A DNA stretch of 64,000 bases from JALEFZ01 sp039817415. GTDB lineage: Bacteria > Bacteroidota > Bacteroidia > J057. Both the position numbers and the translations under genes were made by a program. Below the pieces are notes generated by a model. That model did no database searches, was not told the DNA's origin, and saw only the letters and a list, made by a program, of their open reading frames with translations. The DNA lies in the NCBI GenBank assembly GCA_039817415.1, contig JBCBVV010000010.1:62001-126000 (forward strand), written 5' to 3'. This document shows positions 38,872 through 47,223 of this stretch, in pieces (positions within the stretch are counted from its first letter, which is position 1; each line of letters begins with the position of its first letter).

Positions 38872-39495
38872 TTAAAAACCACAGGTAAATACCAGCCCAA
38901 GTGAACTCAAATTGTTGAGTCTTTGGGTTCCTTCAAAAAATTGACTTTGATTGGGTTCATGGCTGGTTACATCAGATTGACCATTAAATTTAATTCCTAG
39001 GCCCAAATTACTGTTAAGCTGGTAAACAAAGCTGGCACTCACTTGGAGGCCGAAACTCCAGCCTTGAAAACCATTGCTTTGGGTGCCATTTAGAAATTGG
39101 TAATCATCTTTGATAATGGTCTGGCCAAACCCTCCCAAACTTCCTATCAGTCTGAATTTGTCTATGGTTCGAAAATTATAAGATAGCATAAGAGGGATTT
39201 TAAGAAGGTCCCTTTCGTGGTAAAAACTACCCTCGGCATACATTCCACTTCCGCTCAACTGGTTGTACCCAACGCCCGTCTGAATGTAAAGGTTTTGAGT
39301 TAGGCTGTAATTGATAAGCAATTCACCCTGATTGCTGTTGAGGTTGTAATCCATGGCACCTTCATTCACCACAATGCCATAACCCAAGCCACCATAGGCT
39401 TCAAGGCTGAATTTGCTTGGAGTCTCCTCTTGGGCGTGGGCCAAAGGGCAAAGTAGAACAAAACAAATGGTCAGAATTTTGTCAATAAATCTCAT
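38872..39495 (-). CDS. Outer-membrane beta-barrel protein
   Basis: The 207-residue protein has a signal peptide (cleavage after AHA) and alternating-residue beta strands rich in Gly, Tyr and Phe through to a terminal GLVFTCGF, as in small porin-family (OMP_b-brl) barrels of about eight strands. The ligand or function is unknown. It is followed upstream on the same strand by the broken AraC regulator. Confidence 0.8.
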   Translation of the reverse strand: MRFIDKILTICFVLLCPLAHAQEETPSKFSLEAYGGLGYGIVVNEGAMDYNLNSNQGELLINYSLTQNLYIQTGVGYNQLSGSGMYAEGSFYHERDLLKIPLMLSYNFRTIDKFRLIGSLGGFGQTIIKDDYQFLNGTQSNGFQGWSFGLQVSASFVYQLNSNLGLGIKFNGQSDVTSHEPNQSQFFEGTQRLNNLSSLGLVFTCGF

Positions 39496-39592
39496 AATAA
39501 CTGTGTTTGAAATTGTGATTGTAAAGTAGGGTTATGATTCTAACCATTAAATTACATTAGGGTAAGACCAGAAAATTGGTAATATGGGACAG

Positions 39593-40468
39593 CTATTGAT
39601 TTTTTTCAATTGACCAATACGTTTCTTCCTTTCCGTATTGTACCAGTTTTCGGAAGAACCTTCTTGGATTAAATCCAGTTAATTTTTTGAAGTGGCTGAT
39701 AAATTCAGATTGATCATAGTAATCTGCATCCAGGGCAACATCTATCAGTAGTTTTTTTTCAGGAGATTTGTTGTAAATCTCTAATGCTCTCCTGAAGTAT
39801 ACTACACTTAAGTAATCCTTTACTGAGCAATTCAAATGTTTTTGGAACATTCGCAGGAGGGTTTTTCTACTCATTTATAGTTTTTCTGACAGACTTTGTA
39901 CGGTATACTTCACTTCGGGGTCGCTAAGGAGGAGCATGGCATGTTCCAATCTTTTTTCTTGGAATTCGACATAGACAGAAAGGAAATATTCATCTAGTAG
40001 CCTTACCTTTTCCTCCAAGTCCTTTCTTGTATAAATGCGATCGAGGAAAGGAGCCATTGATGCTTGAAAGCACGGGAAATCGAGGCTGAATTGACTAAAA
40101 ACCACATCAGACAAATTCTCTTTCAGAAAATGATTGATCCCTAAGGGCTGAAATACAATCCCTATTTTGTCAAAGGGGGCATGTATCTCCGCTGTGGCAA
40201 ACTGATGGGTTAATTTTGTATAGGTGAAAAAGTAATCTACTGAATCAGGAATAGTCTTCGTATGATAATCTCCACGAAGAATGATTTTTGAATTTTTGTA
40301 AATAGATAAGGCGTTCTTTACGTGAGGATAATAGGTAAATGTAGAACAATAATTTTCTTCCTTGGAAGTATGGAAATAGTAATAGGCAATGAATTTCTGA
40401 AGGAAAGGCATCCTAGGCTTTAGGGAATGAAAAGTTTCCTTTTTATGATTTGATTCCTGCTGATTCAT
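39593..40468 (-). pseudogene. AraC-family regulator interrupted by one in-frame stop
   Basis: Two pieces lie in the same frame, separated only by a TAA codon (39875-39877): a 197-residue N-terminal part from ATG 40468 and a 93-residue C-terminal part. Together with the missing codon they make 291 residues, a normal AraC length. The stop falls inside the first helix-turn-helix: SLSEKL, stop, MSRKTLLRMFQKHL. The second HTH (LIDVALDADYYDQSEFISHF, then KKLTGFNPRRFF) is complete. The codon after TAA is ATG, so re-initiation could yield a C-terminal fragment with most of the DNA-binding domain. Most likely a recent nonsense mutation or a sequencing error; the N-terminal part alone cannot bind DNA. 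Confidence 0.85.
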
Positions 40469-40735
40469 ACCAATCCACTGCCTAAAAATAACCTTTTATT
40501 TCAAATTGTGTTGGCGAAATCTTTCCCAGAGCGTGGATGGCAAAACGCTATTTTGGGCTTTACACTTTTGGTTCATTATAACCCTTTTTTAGAGAGTCAC
40601 TTATTCATTAAGAAAGCTACAGGCCATTTCTTAAGCTATATAGTAATTCCATTCCCAGTTAGAGAAAATCGATATATTAAGGGATCAACTTAAGATGTAT
40701 TAACATCAGGTATTGGGCACCTAGCAAAGGATGGT

Positions 40736-42004
40736 ATGCATACTCTCAGCTTTAAATATGAATACTTTGTCCTGATGGTGGGCCTTACGTTATGCATGTT
40801 AATCAAAGGGAAATCCCAGAATCTTATCTCTAATCCGGGATTTGAGAAGTTTGCCGAATGCCCCAATGAAAACTTCAATTATTCTGATGCTTTAGGTTGG
40901 TACACGCACATTCCAGCTGAAAATCAAAACTTTGAGTGGCATGAGCGTGCCTATATCCATGCTTGCGATCCCTTGGTGATGCCATGGTGGGATGCTGAGT
41001 TAGAAGATGCCTTGATCAGGACGATGTATGCCTATGATGTCACGGCAGAAATTTCCTATACACGCTTGATATGGACGGAGTTGAACGCTCCCTTAGCAAA
41101 AGGAGATTTGTACTATCTAGAGTATACAACTTCTCCAAGTATTCTGTATTTCCCACAGGATGAGACCATTGCGTTGATCAGGAACGTTCCTACTAGCTTG
41201 GGAATAAAATGGGAAGACGAAAGTTTTCAAGGCGACATCACCGATCTTACTCCCATGGAACCAGATATGATAGCCTCTGGGGGTGCATATGGGCAATTGA
41301 GCCCGAACACACTGCAGATAGGGAATTGTTTTGAAGCGACTGGAAATGAAAAATATCTCTTGTATGGTTTCTTTTTGGATGATACACCAATTGAGGATTA
41401 TAGCTACATCCGACCTAGCTCAAACGTATCTATTCCTATAAAATGGCCAATTTTTTCGACTGACAACTTCAAATTGGAGAAGATGAAAATCGAACTCTGT
41501 TGTGATACAACTGTTTGTGCCCATGAGGTAATCGATTTTTCAAGATATGTAGACTCCTATATTATCCCTAAAAAGCAAATTATTTGGAGCGATGGGGTTC
41601 AAGGGGTGAAACGGTCATTTTCTACCTCAGGAGCCTACCGTTTTCGGCTGAATACCAATTGTGGTTCGCTTTTGTCCAATTGGTTGGAGGTAGAAGTAGA
41701 AGATTGTCAATTGAAGGTGTATACACCCAATGCCTTTACGCCAAATGGAGATGCTATTAACCCCTATTTTATCCCCCTTTTTTCAGACGAACTTGACCTT
41801 ACTGATATGAACTTTTCCATCGTGAATCGGTGGGGGAGGACTGTTTTTCAGACAAAGGATTTGAATTCACGTGGCTGGGATGGAAAAGTCAAGGGGATTG
41901 ATGCCTTGGAGGGGGCATATGTTTGGCATATGGAATTTAGCTACAGACTAGGGGAAGAAATTATAACGGAAACCCAAGTGGGTAGTCTCTTGTTGATACG
42001 TTAA
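40736..42004 (+). CDS. Secreted protein with T9SS type B (gliding-type) C-terminal domain
   Basis: The 422-residue protein has an N-terminal signal-like hydrophobic segment (about 10-25). LISNPGFEKFAECPNENFNY opens a carbohydrate-binding-like jelly roll often seen in this phylum, and a Cys-containing PKD-like linker follows. The last 90 residues are a CHU_C/gliding-motility-associated domain (YTPNAFTPNGDAIN, then NRWGRTVFQ, WDGK, GAYVWHMEF). It is exported by T9SS and probably displayed on the surface. The start at 40736 is the best ATG, though the N-terminus is somewhat long for a signal peptide. Confidence 0.85.
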   Translation: MHTLSFKYEYFVLMVGLTLCMLIKGKSQNLISNPGFEKFAECPNENFNYSDALGWYTHIPAENQNFEWHERAYIHACDPLVMPWWDAELEDALIRTMYAYDVTAEISYTRLIWTELNAPLAKGDLYYLEYTTSPSILYFPQDETIALIRNVPTSLGIKWEDESFQGDITDLTPMEPDMIASGGAYGQLSPNTLQIGNCFEATGNEKYLLYGFFLDDTPIEDYSYIRPSSNVSIPIKWPIFSTDNFKLEKMKIELCCDTTVCAHEVIDFSRYVDSYIIPKKQIIWSDGVQGVKRSFSTSGAYRFRLNTNCGSLLSNWLEVEVEDCQLKVYTPNAFTPNGDAINPYFIPLFSDELDLTDMNFSIVNRWGRTVFQTKDLNSRGWDGKVKGIDALEGAYVWHMEFSYRLGEEIITETQVGSLLLIR

Positions 42005-42587
42005 GGGAATTACTTTGCCTTGATTATTAAGTTTCCTTGTCCGATTGTAAGGCAATGATTCGTTCAGGCTAAGGATGCTTAACGGTAGAACCGGAATGAT
42101 GTCATTTCTGTTACAGCCACTTTACCCATCTTCATATTAAGTCCATCCATCAAATATGTTAAATTTTTGTGCCGATTTGGTATTTTACTATAATTCAAAT
42201 AGTTTTGATTTCGTATAAGTAATGGTCATTTATGGAAAAATTAAATTGACCAGTCGAAAAGCTAGAATTGGACACCCAGATACACAAACTTTCACCTATA
42301 GAGGTGACAAGTATGAGTTCAATTTCAAGCAATTATGAAACCTCTTTCCCCAATTCAATTACTTAAGCCCAAGCTATTCAATGCTTGGAAAGGGAAGCAA
42401 TTGTCCTTAGCTCAAGCCTCAAGCGTCATCTCGCCATTTTTAGGGGCTACTTTCTGTATAGCCACACTAAAATGTGCTGGTTCTTCATCACCCACTCTCT
42501 AATACTCCTATGTAAGTATAGTTCTACCTACAAGCCATTCGGTTTGTGGATACTCATAATTTTTTAACACACTAACATAAGCTCAAC
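42005..42587. other. 583-bp intergenic region with hairpin and a possible 55-codon ORF
   Basis: No established gene is seen. A perfect 6-bp hairpin (TCACCT/AGGTGA with ATAG loop) sits at 42292-42307, and a 55-codon ATG frame follows at 42335-42502. The rest is AT-rich and probably carries the promoter of the T9SS gene at 42588. No tRNA, CRISPR or insertion-sequence remnant is recognised. Confidence 0.5.
42335..42502 (+). CDS. Possible small peptide, 55 residues
   Basis: The frame starts ATG AAA CCT and encodes MKPLSPIQLLKPKLFNAWKG followed by a Ser/Ala/Cys-rich hydrophobic tail with two Cys, ending in SSSPTL. The basic N-terminal half and Ser/Thr/Cys-rich C-terminal half are the general layout of a leader-core peptide, but no modification enzyme is near, and a 55-codon frame can arise by chance. 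I do not recognise it. Confidence 0.2.
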   Translation: MKPLSPIQLLKPKLFNAWKGKQLSLAQASSVISPFLGATFCIATLKCAGSSSPTL

Positions 42588-44525
42588 ATGAAACTTAATG
42601 ATGTTACTTTTCGAATGATCAGGAATACACTCATCCTGATCCTGGTTTGGTTCAATGTTAATCAGGCCTTTTCTCAGGACTGGATTCCTTATGCTGATGG
42701 AGAATTGCCTATTTCCTATGCGGTTTATGATGTGTCTGTAGTAAGTGATCAGGTGATCTGGGCAGTTGCTTGGGATGCGACCATTGGGAATTTCATTCCT
42801 GCCAATCATACCATTTATGTCTTAAAAACGGTAAATGGCGGGGATAATTGGAATGCGTTCCCGGTTAGCAATGCCCTAGGGAGGATTAGTTTTGATATCC
42901 AAGGCTTCAGTGCAGATACCGCTTTGATTACTACCCAAGACTTTGGTTCTGGTGCTGGTCGAGGCGTTTTCAGAACGGTAGATGGAGGCCAAAACTGGGC
43001 TGAAACGCTCAATCATCCTGCTGGTGGGGTATGGATCAGGTTCTTCAACAAGAACGAAGGGGTGGTGATTAACAGGCAAATTATGGCCATCACCTCTGAT
43101 CAAGGGAATAGCTGGAACCTTGTTCCTTTTGGTAATATTCCAGCCTTTGGTTCAAATGAATTTACATTGATTAATTCTGGTAGCGGGGGATGTAAAGTCG
43201 TTGATGACCATATTTGGTTCAATACCAATGCTGGGCGCGTATTCAGAAGTAAGGATAAGGGCTTAACTTGGACAGTAGATAGTACAGGCTTTGGTCCCAC
43301 CGCATTCATATCTTCCATTGCGTTTAAAGATACCTTATTTGGAATCGCGCATGAATCTGTAAATAGTTTCACCTCACGTTTGGCATGGACAGAGGATGGT
43401 GGTTCAACATGGAGTGAGCTAACCACCGATCTTAATGTCGGCATTTCTGAAATTGCCTACGTACCCGGAAGTGATAGTACCTTAATTGGGATTTCTCAAG
43501 CGAGTAATTCTTCAGGGAGAAGCTTGAAATCATATGATTTTGGCAAAACGTGGGAGCAAATTGATGTAGGAACCTATTACAGAGCCATGGAGTTTATCGA
43601 TGGAAATGTGGGTTGGGTTACTAGGAGCTTTCTTAGTTTTATCTCTACACCAGCTTTATTTGAATTCAAAAACTGCGTGGATGGGGTTATTTTTGAGACC
43701 AATGAAACACTTTGCCAAGGACCCTATACGTGGACCTTTAACAATCAAGTATTCAACCAGCCTGGCTCTTACTCTGAATTCAAAACGAATTTAAATGGCT
43801 GTGATACGAGCTATTACTTGAATCTTGTTCCGCTGGTTGTTGATACAACGGTGGTAAGGTTGGGAGCAAGCACGCTGGTCTCTACCAATCAGCAAGCTAC
43901 CTACCAGTGGCTAGATTGTAACAAGGGATTCCTGCCTATACCTGGTGCAACCTCTGCAACCTTCTCTCCAACTGAGAATGGAGATTATGCCGTAGAAGTC
44001 ACTCCCCTAGATTCTGCTATCAATTGTCAGGACACTTCAGCTTGCTTTTCTGTGTGTTTTCCATCCTCCGATACCATAGCTATCATGGGTGATACCTTAA
44101 TGGCAATTACCCCAAATGCAAACTATCAATGGATAGATTGTCTTAATGGAGATAGTATGATTACAGGAGCCAATGGCCAAATATTTATTCCTTCTTCCGG
44201 TGGAGAATATGCCGTCATTGTTTCGGTTGGATCTTGCACAGATACCCTTGCTTGCCAGAGGATAACACCTTCAAATATTTCCTCCCATTCCTTACAGGCC
44301 ATTAAGATTTATCCTAATCCTGCAAAGGATAAAGTTCTACTCGACGCGGGAGAGGTTGCAATTGAAGGATTCGAAATATTTGACTTGAAAGGCCAGCTGA
44401 TAAATTCAGGCAAGCTTACAGGCCTAGAAATCAGTGTGAAAAATGTTCCTGCTGGGAGTTACTTTATCAAGCTGTTTGATCAACAGAGCCAGTTGGTTTC
44501 TGTTCAGCATTTGGTAAAGCTATAA
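42588..44525 (+). CDS. Secreted BNR/YCF48-like beta-propeller protein with T9SS type A tail
   Basis: The 645-residue protein has a signal peptide that may start at the internal Met10 (ILILVWFNVNQAFSQ). Residues about 30-360 carry repeated VFRTVDGGQNW / LAWTEDGGSTW / KSYDFGKTW motifs typical of sortilin/YCF48-like propellers. Cys-rich Ig-like spacers follow (NGCDTSYYLNL, SCTDTLACQ), and a Por_Secre_tail (IKIYPNPAKDKVLL, VPAGSYFIKLF) closes the protein. It is a T9SS cargo, likely on the surface or released. A strong terminator follows. Confidence 0.87.
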   Translation: MKLNDVTFRMIRNTLILILVWFNVNQAFSQDWIPYADGELPISYAVYDVSVVSDQVIWAVAWDATIGNFIPANHTIYVLKTVNGGDNWNAFPVSNALGRISFDIQGFSADTALITTQDFGSGAGRGVFRTVDGGQNWAETLNHPAGGVWIRFFNKNEGVVINRQIMAITSDQGNSWNLVPFGNIPAFGSNEFTLINSGSGGCKVVDDHIWFNTNAGRVFRSKDKGLTWTVDSTGFGPTAFISSIAFKDTLFGIAHESVNSFTSRLAWTEDGGSTWSELTTDLNVGISEIAYVPGSDSTLIGISQASNSSGRSLKSYDFGKTWEQIDVGTYYRAMEFIDGNVGWVTRSFLSFISTPALFEFKNCVDGVIFETNETLCQGPYTWTFNNQVFNQPGSYSEFKTNLNGCDTSYYLNLVPLVVDTTVVRLGASTLVSTNQQATYQWLDCNKGFLPIPGATSATFSPTENGDYAVEVTPLDSAINCQDTSACFSVCFPSSDTIAIMGDTLMAITPNANYQWIDCLNGDSMITGANGQIFIPSSGGEYAVIVSVGSCTDTLACQRITPSNISSHSLQAIKIYPNPAKDKVLLDAGEVAIEGFEIFDLKGQLINSGKLTGLEISVKNVPAGSYFIKLFDQQSQLVSVQHLVKL

Positions 44526-44566
44526 CTTGTATACAGTCTCTAGTCAGGGGAATTAGTTTCCTATAC

Positions 44567-44608
44567 AATATTCGTCTAATGCGTTAAGTGTTGGGCGAAT
44601 ATTTTTTT
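44567..44608 (+). terminator. Intrinsic terminator with long stem
   Basis: AATATTCGTCTAA pairs with TTGGGCGAATATT (13 bp including two G-U pairs) around an 11-base loop, then a run of seven T. It lies 41 bases past the T9SS gene stop. Confidence 0.8.
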
Positions 44609-44724
44609 GTGAATGGGGTAGGAGGAGAGGGAAGAATAATTTATTTAAGAGAAGTTTATATTTTTAGTATTCGAATTATCTATCTTTAGAGAATAGATTT
44701 GAATCAGCAATAAGAACTTTCCCC

Positions 44725-45309
44725 ATGGACATTCTCACCCATAGTAAACTATCAGTATATAAGTTTGGGGGGAAGGTTGAAGACTATTATGACATTCATA
44801 AGTTCATTGATTCTTCGAAGCTCTTTCTGTTTCACGCCAAACATAGGTCAGTGCTCCATCATACGTTCGGGATTGAGCTCTGTCTTAGGCTTTTTGGTGA
44901 TACGATTCGAATTTCTTCAGGGGAATCCAAAATGGTGAGGGATATTGCCGCAGAGCATTTGAAGGAGGACTTGGCAGGAAGGGTACCTACCATACAAGAT
45001 TGGTTTGTCGAGAAACCGGATCTTTTCGACCCACTGACATACATTGATACTCTACGGGACAAGGAATTGAAGGAATTTGTTCTTCAACCTTATCTGAATT
45101 CGGGCCTAAAGAGTAGCCTTCTCATCACCTTTAGCGATTTTGGAGTAGAGATGGTACAGAAATGTTTAGGCTTAGAAAAAGCGATGATGCTCAGGCGCGT
45201 GATCCCATCTGAATATAGCTTAAGGCAAATTCTGAAAGAATTCCGATTTACCCAAAGGTGGCAGTATAGCCCTGATATGAAACAACTAAACTTGATCAAT
45301 AAAAAATAA
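44725..45309 (+). CDS. DUF6915-like protein
   Basis: The 194-residue soluble protein has no signal peptide. HSKLSVYKFGGKVEDYYDIH, then a KLFLFHAKHRSVLHHTFGIE segment with several His, then ERxFG-like LCLRLFGDTI and a HLKEDLAGRVPTIQDWF segment match my memory of the DUF6915 family, whose function is unknown. The clustered His residues could bind metal. Two bases separate it from the next gene, so the pair is probably one transcript. Confidence 0.6.
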   Translation: MDILTHSKLSVYKFGGKVEDYYDIHKFIDSSKLFLFHAKHRSVLHHTFGIELCLRLFGDTIRISSGESKMVRDIAAEHLKEDLAGRVPTIQDWFVEKPDLFDPLTYIDTLRDKELKEFVLQPYLNSGLKSSLLITFSDFGVEMVQKCLGLEKAMMLRRVIPSEYSLRQILKEFRFTQRWQYSPDMKQLNLINKK

Positions 45310-45311
45310 CC

Positions 45312-46004
45312 ATGAACGAAGCTAAATTAATTGACTACATCATCAGATTAGCTGAGACCCAAAATTACCTAAAGGTTGAATGGGATGCTGGGGGAGATGA
45401 TAGATTGGTTTCGGTTTTTATCGAAGGGCCCAAAAAGGAAGGGGAAGAGGAGCAATTAAGCTCAGAAATTTATGAGATTGTTGCCTATCAGCTTATCGAT
45501 AGTTTTGGCCTTCCCCAAAATGGCGAGGTATCGGATCAGGGAAAAGGAATCCTATCCGTAGAGAAAAATAGTGAGGGGAAGCCCAAGGTCATGATGACTT
45601 ATGATCAATTTGCCTATTGGCAGGAATATGGCGAAGAGGTAGAAATGGATAAATCCTATGAGGATATCAAGATTCCTCTTACTAAGCCCCATCTGAAATT
45701 TATTAAGCAGATAAAAGAGGAATATATTTGGTTTGATGGTTCGATAGGATCATTCGAGGACGATCAGGAATACTTCGACCTGGGCATTTCTGAAGAATTG
45801 AAATTGATTCATGAGGATATCATCAACAACCTATTTGCCTTCCTCAAAGAAAAGCTATTTGAGAACATGAAGAAACCCACTCCTTATGAAACGATTATGT
45901 TTTCAGGTGGAGTAGAAGAAGGAAAAATTTACTTTGATGATCTTACCAAAACGACCTACGATGTGTATGAGGATGAGAAGCAGGTAAAAGTGGAGTTTTT
46001 TTGA
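45312..46004 (+). CDS. Acidic soluble protein of unknown function
   Basis: The 230-residue protein is strongly acidic (many Asp/Glu) with no signal peptide. It begins MNEAKLIDYIIRLAETQNYL. WDAGGDDRLVSVFIEG and IYFDDLTKTTYDVYEDEKQ look like beta-strand segments. No motif is recognised. It is coupled to the DUF6915-like gene by a two-base gap. Whether the two proteins interact is inference only. Confidence 0.65.
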   Translation: MNEAKLIDYIIRLAETQNYLKVEWDAGGDDRLVSVFIEGPKKEGEEEQLSSEIYEIVAYQLIDSFGLPQNGEVSDQGKGILSVEKNSEGKPKVMMTYDQFAYWQEYGEEVEMDKSYEDIKIPLTKPHLKFIKQIKEEYIWFDGSIGSFEDDQEYFDLGISEELKLIHEDIINNLFAFLKEKLFENMKKPTPYETIMFSGGVEEGKIYFDDLTKTTYDVYEDEKQVKVEFF

Positions 46005-46205
46005 TGGTTTGAAATTACAATATATTGGATAATTATTAAATATTCCTATGCTAAGGAGGCTAGCTAAGCTCACGTAGAAGATTTATTTCTTTGACCAATC
46101 AATAGCCTCGAAGAGTTGTGTATTGTTCATCAATAAAGGTGGAAATTCAACCACTTTGGTCAACATTTCCCCTCTATTTGATTTTTATTCTATATTGGTA
46201 AGAAA

Positions 46206-46901
46206 TTATAGGCTAATGATATTGGGAGGAGTAAACTTTTGACTAACAGGAAGCCTTTCTCCATTACTCATGATGACATATCCTCCGTCAGTGCGACTGT
46301 AATTCTCAACATATTGTAAATTGACAAGGTGTCTTTTGTGAATGCGGTAAAACCCGTATGTCTTAAGAGAATAGTCAATCCTTTTTAATACTCTTGGAGA
46401 ATCAATTTGTTGACCATTAAATAGGTGGAAAATAGATCTCTGATTACTACCATTTACATATAGGATTTCTTCATAGCTTACAAACTTATAGCCATCAGTA
46501 ACTGGAACAGCAATTCTATTAGACTTCATCATGAAATCTGATTGCATTCTGATCACCTTGCGGACAGATTCCTGTAAATCTTTCTGGTTATATGGCCTTC
46601 GTAAATAACCAATAGCATTAGCCCTAATGGCTTGAAATCCAAACTTGTAATGGTCTGCCGTTATAATGAGATGAAAGGGGATATGTTGTACCCTGGCGAG
46701 AATATCAAAACCGTTATCTTGTCCTAGATGGGCATTCAGGAAGACTAAGTCAGGCCGTTTTTCTGTAATAGTTCTAGCAGCCTCTATCTCAGATAGGCAT
46801 GTCCCGATTATTTCAACTCCTGGGCAATACTTATTGAGGTTGCTTTCAAGGTTTAGTACGTCAATTTCTTCATCATCTATTATAACGGTTTTCAGGGACA
46901 T
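46206..46901 (-). CDS. LytTR response regulator with degenerate receiver
   Basis: The protein is 231 residues from ATG 46901. The receiver domain spans about 1-120 and the LytTR DNA-binding domain about 135-231 (DGYKFVSYEEILYVNGSNQR, FYRIHKRHLVNLQYVENY). The acidic pocket Asp9-Asp10 and Thr81 are present, but the phospho-acceptor is Asn56 (PDLVFLNAHLG in place of the usual FLD) and the conserved Lys is Arg102 (GYLRRPY). The Asn codon is AAT, one base from GAT. It may therefore work without phosphorylation. No histidine kinase is adjacent. The frame is open to 46958, but the receiver fold starts at MSLKTVIIDDEE. Confidence 0.9.
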   Translation of the reverse strand: MSLKTVIIDDEEIDVLNLESNLNKYCPGVEIIGTCLSEIEAARTITEKRPDLVFLNAHLGQDNGFDILARVQHIPFHLIITADHYKFGFQAIRANAIGYLRRPYNQKDLQESVRKVIRMQSDFMMKSNRIAVPVTDGYKFVSYEEILYVNGSNQRSIFHLFNGQQIDSPRVLKRIDYSLKTYGFYRIHKRHLVNLQYVENYSRTDGGYVIMSNGERLPVSQKFTPPNIISL

Positions 46902-47223
46902 GTTTTGTTGAATTTGGATGAATAGAACTAGTTTCACTCCATACATATCACCAAACAACTTTAGGTAACGGAATTATTGTGGCCTCTTTGAATTTTTGTG
47001 AAAGGATAGGTTTAATGAAGATGCTCAGGAGCATAAAATGAATTTATCAAAAGATGAGATCTACAGATATTCGAATCGTTAAATTCTTTTATTTCTCCAC
47101 CTTTTCTTGATCAAAATCCCCTTTCCCTCCATCCCCCTTATCCTTATGAATCTCTTCTCGTATCTTGTTGTAAATCAAGTTTGAAATAGCTTGATGATAC
47201 AAGCAAACACTTAATATAACTTT
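46902..47223. other. 322-bp divergent intergenic region
   Basis: This AT-rich region lies between the divergent LytTR regulator and the amidase-like gene. An ATCAAG/CTTGAT inverted repeat (about 47177-47198) lies close to the plus-strand gene. It could hold both promoters, and LytTR control of the 47224 cassette is conceivable, but I see no clear LytTR direct-repeat site. Confidence 0.4.

Noticed and set aside
38384..39495. Possible mobile island next to ssrA
   Set aside because: No integrase, no direct repeat of the tmRNA 3' end and no composition change seen.
40508..40693. 61-codon plus-strand frame upstream of the T9SS type B gene
   Set aside because: No signal, motif or coding pattern; probably chance in AT-rich intergenic DNA.
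42385..42567. 60-codon plus-strand frame in the intergenic region
   Set aside because: Overlaps the better 55-codon candidate in another frame and has no protein-like pattern.
46083..46166. 27-codon minus-strand frame between the acidic protein and the LytTR regulator
   Set aside because: Too short, with no conserved features and no clear start signal.
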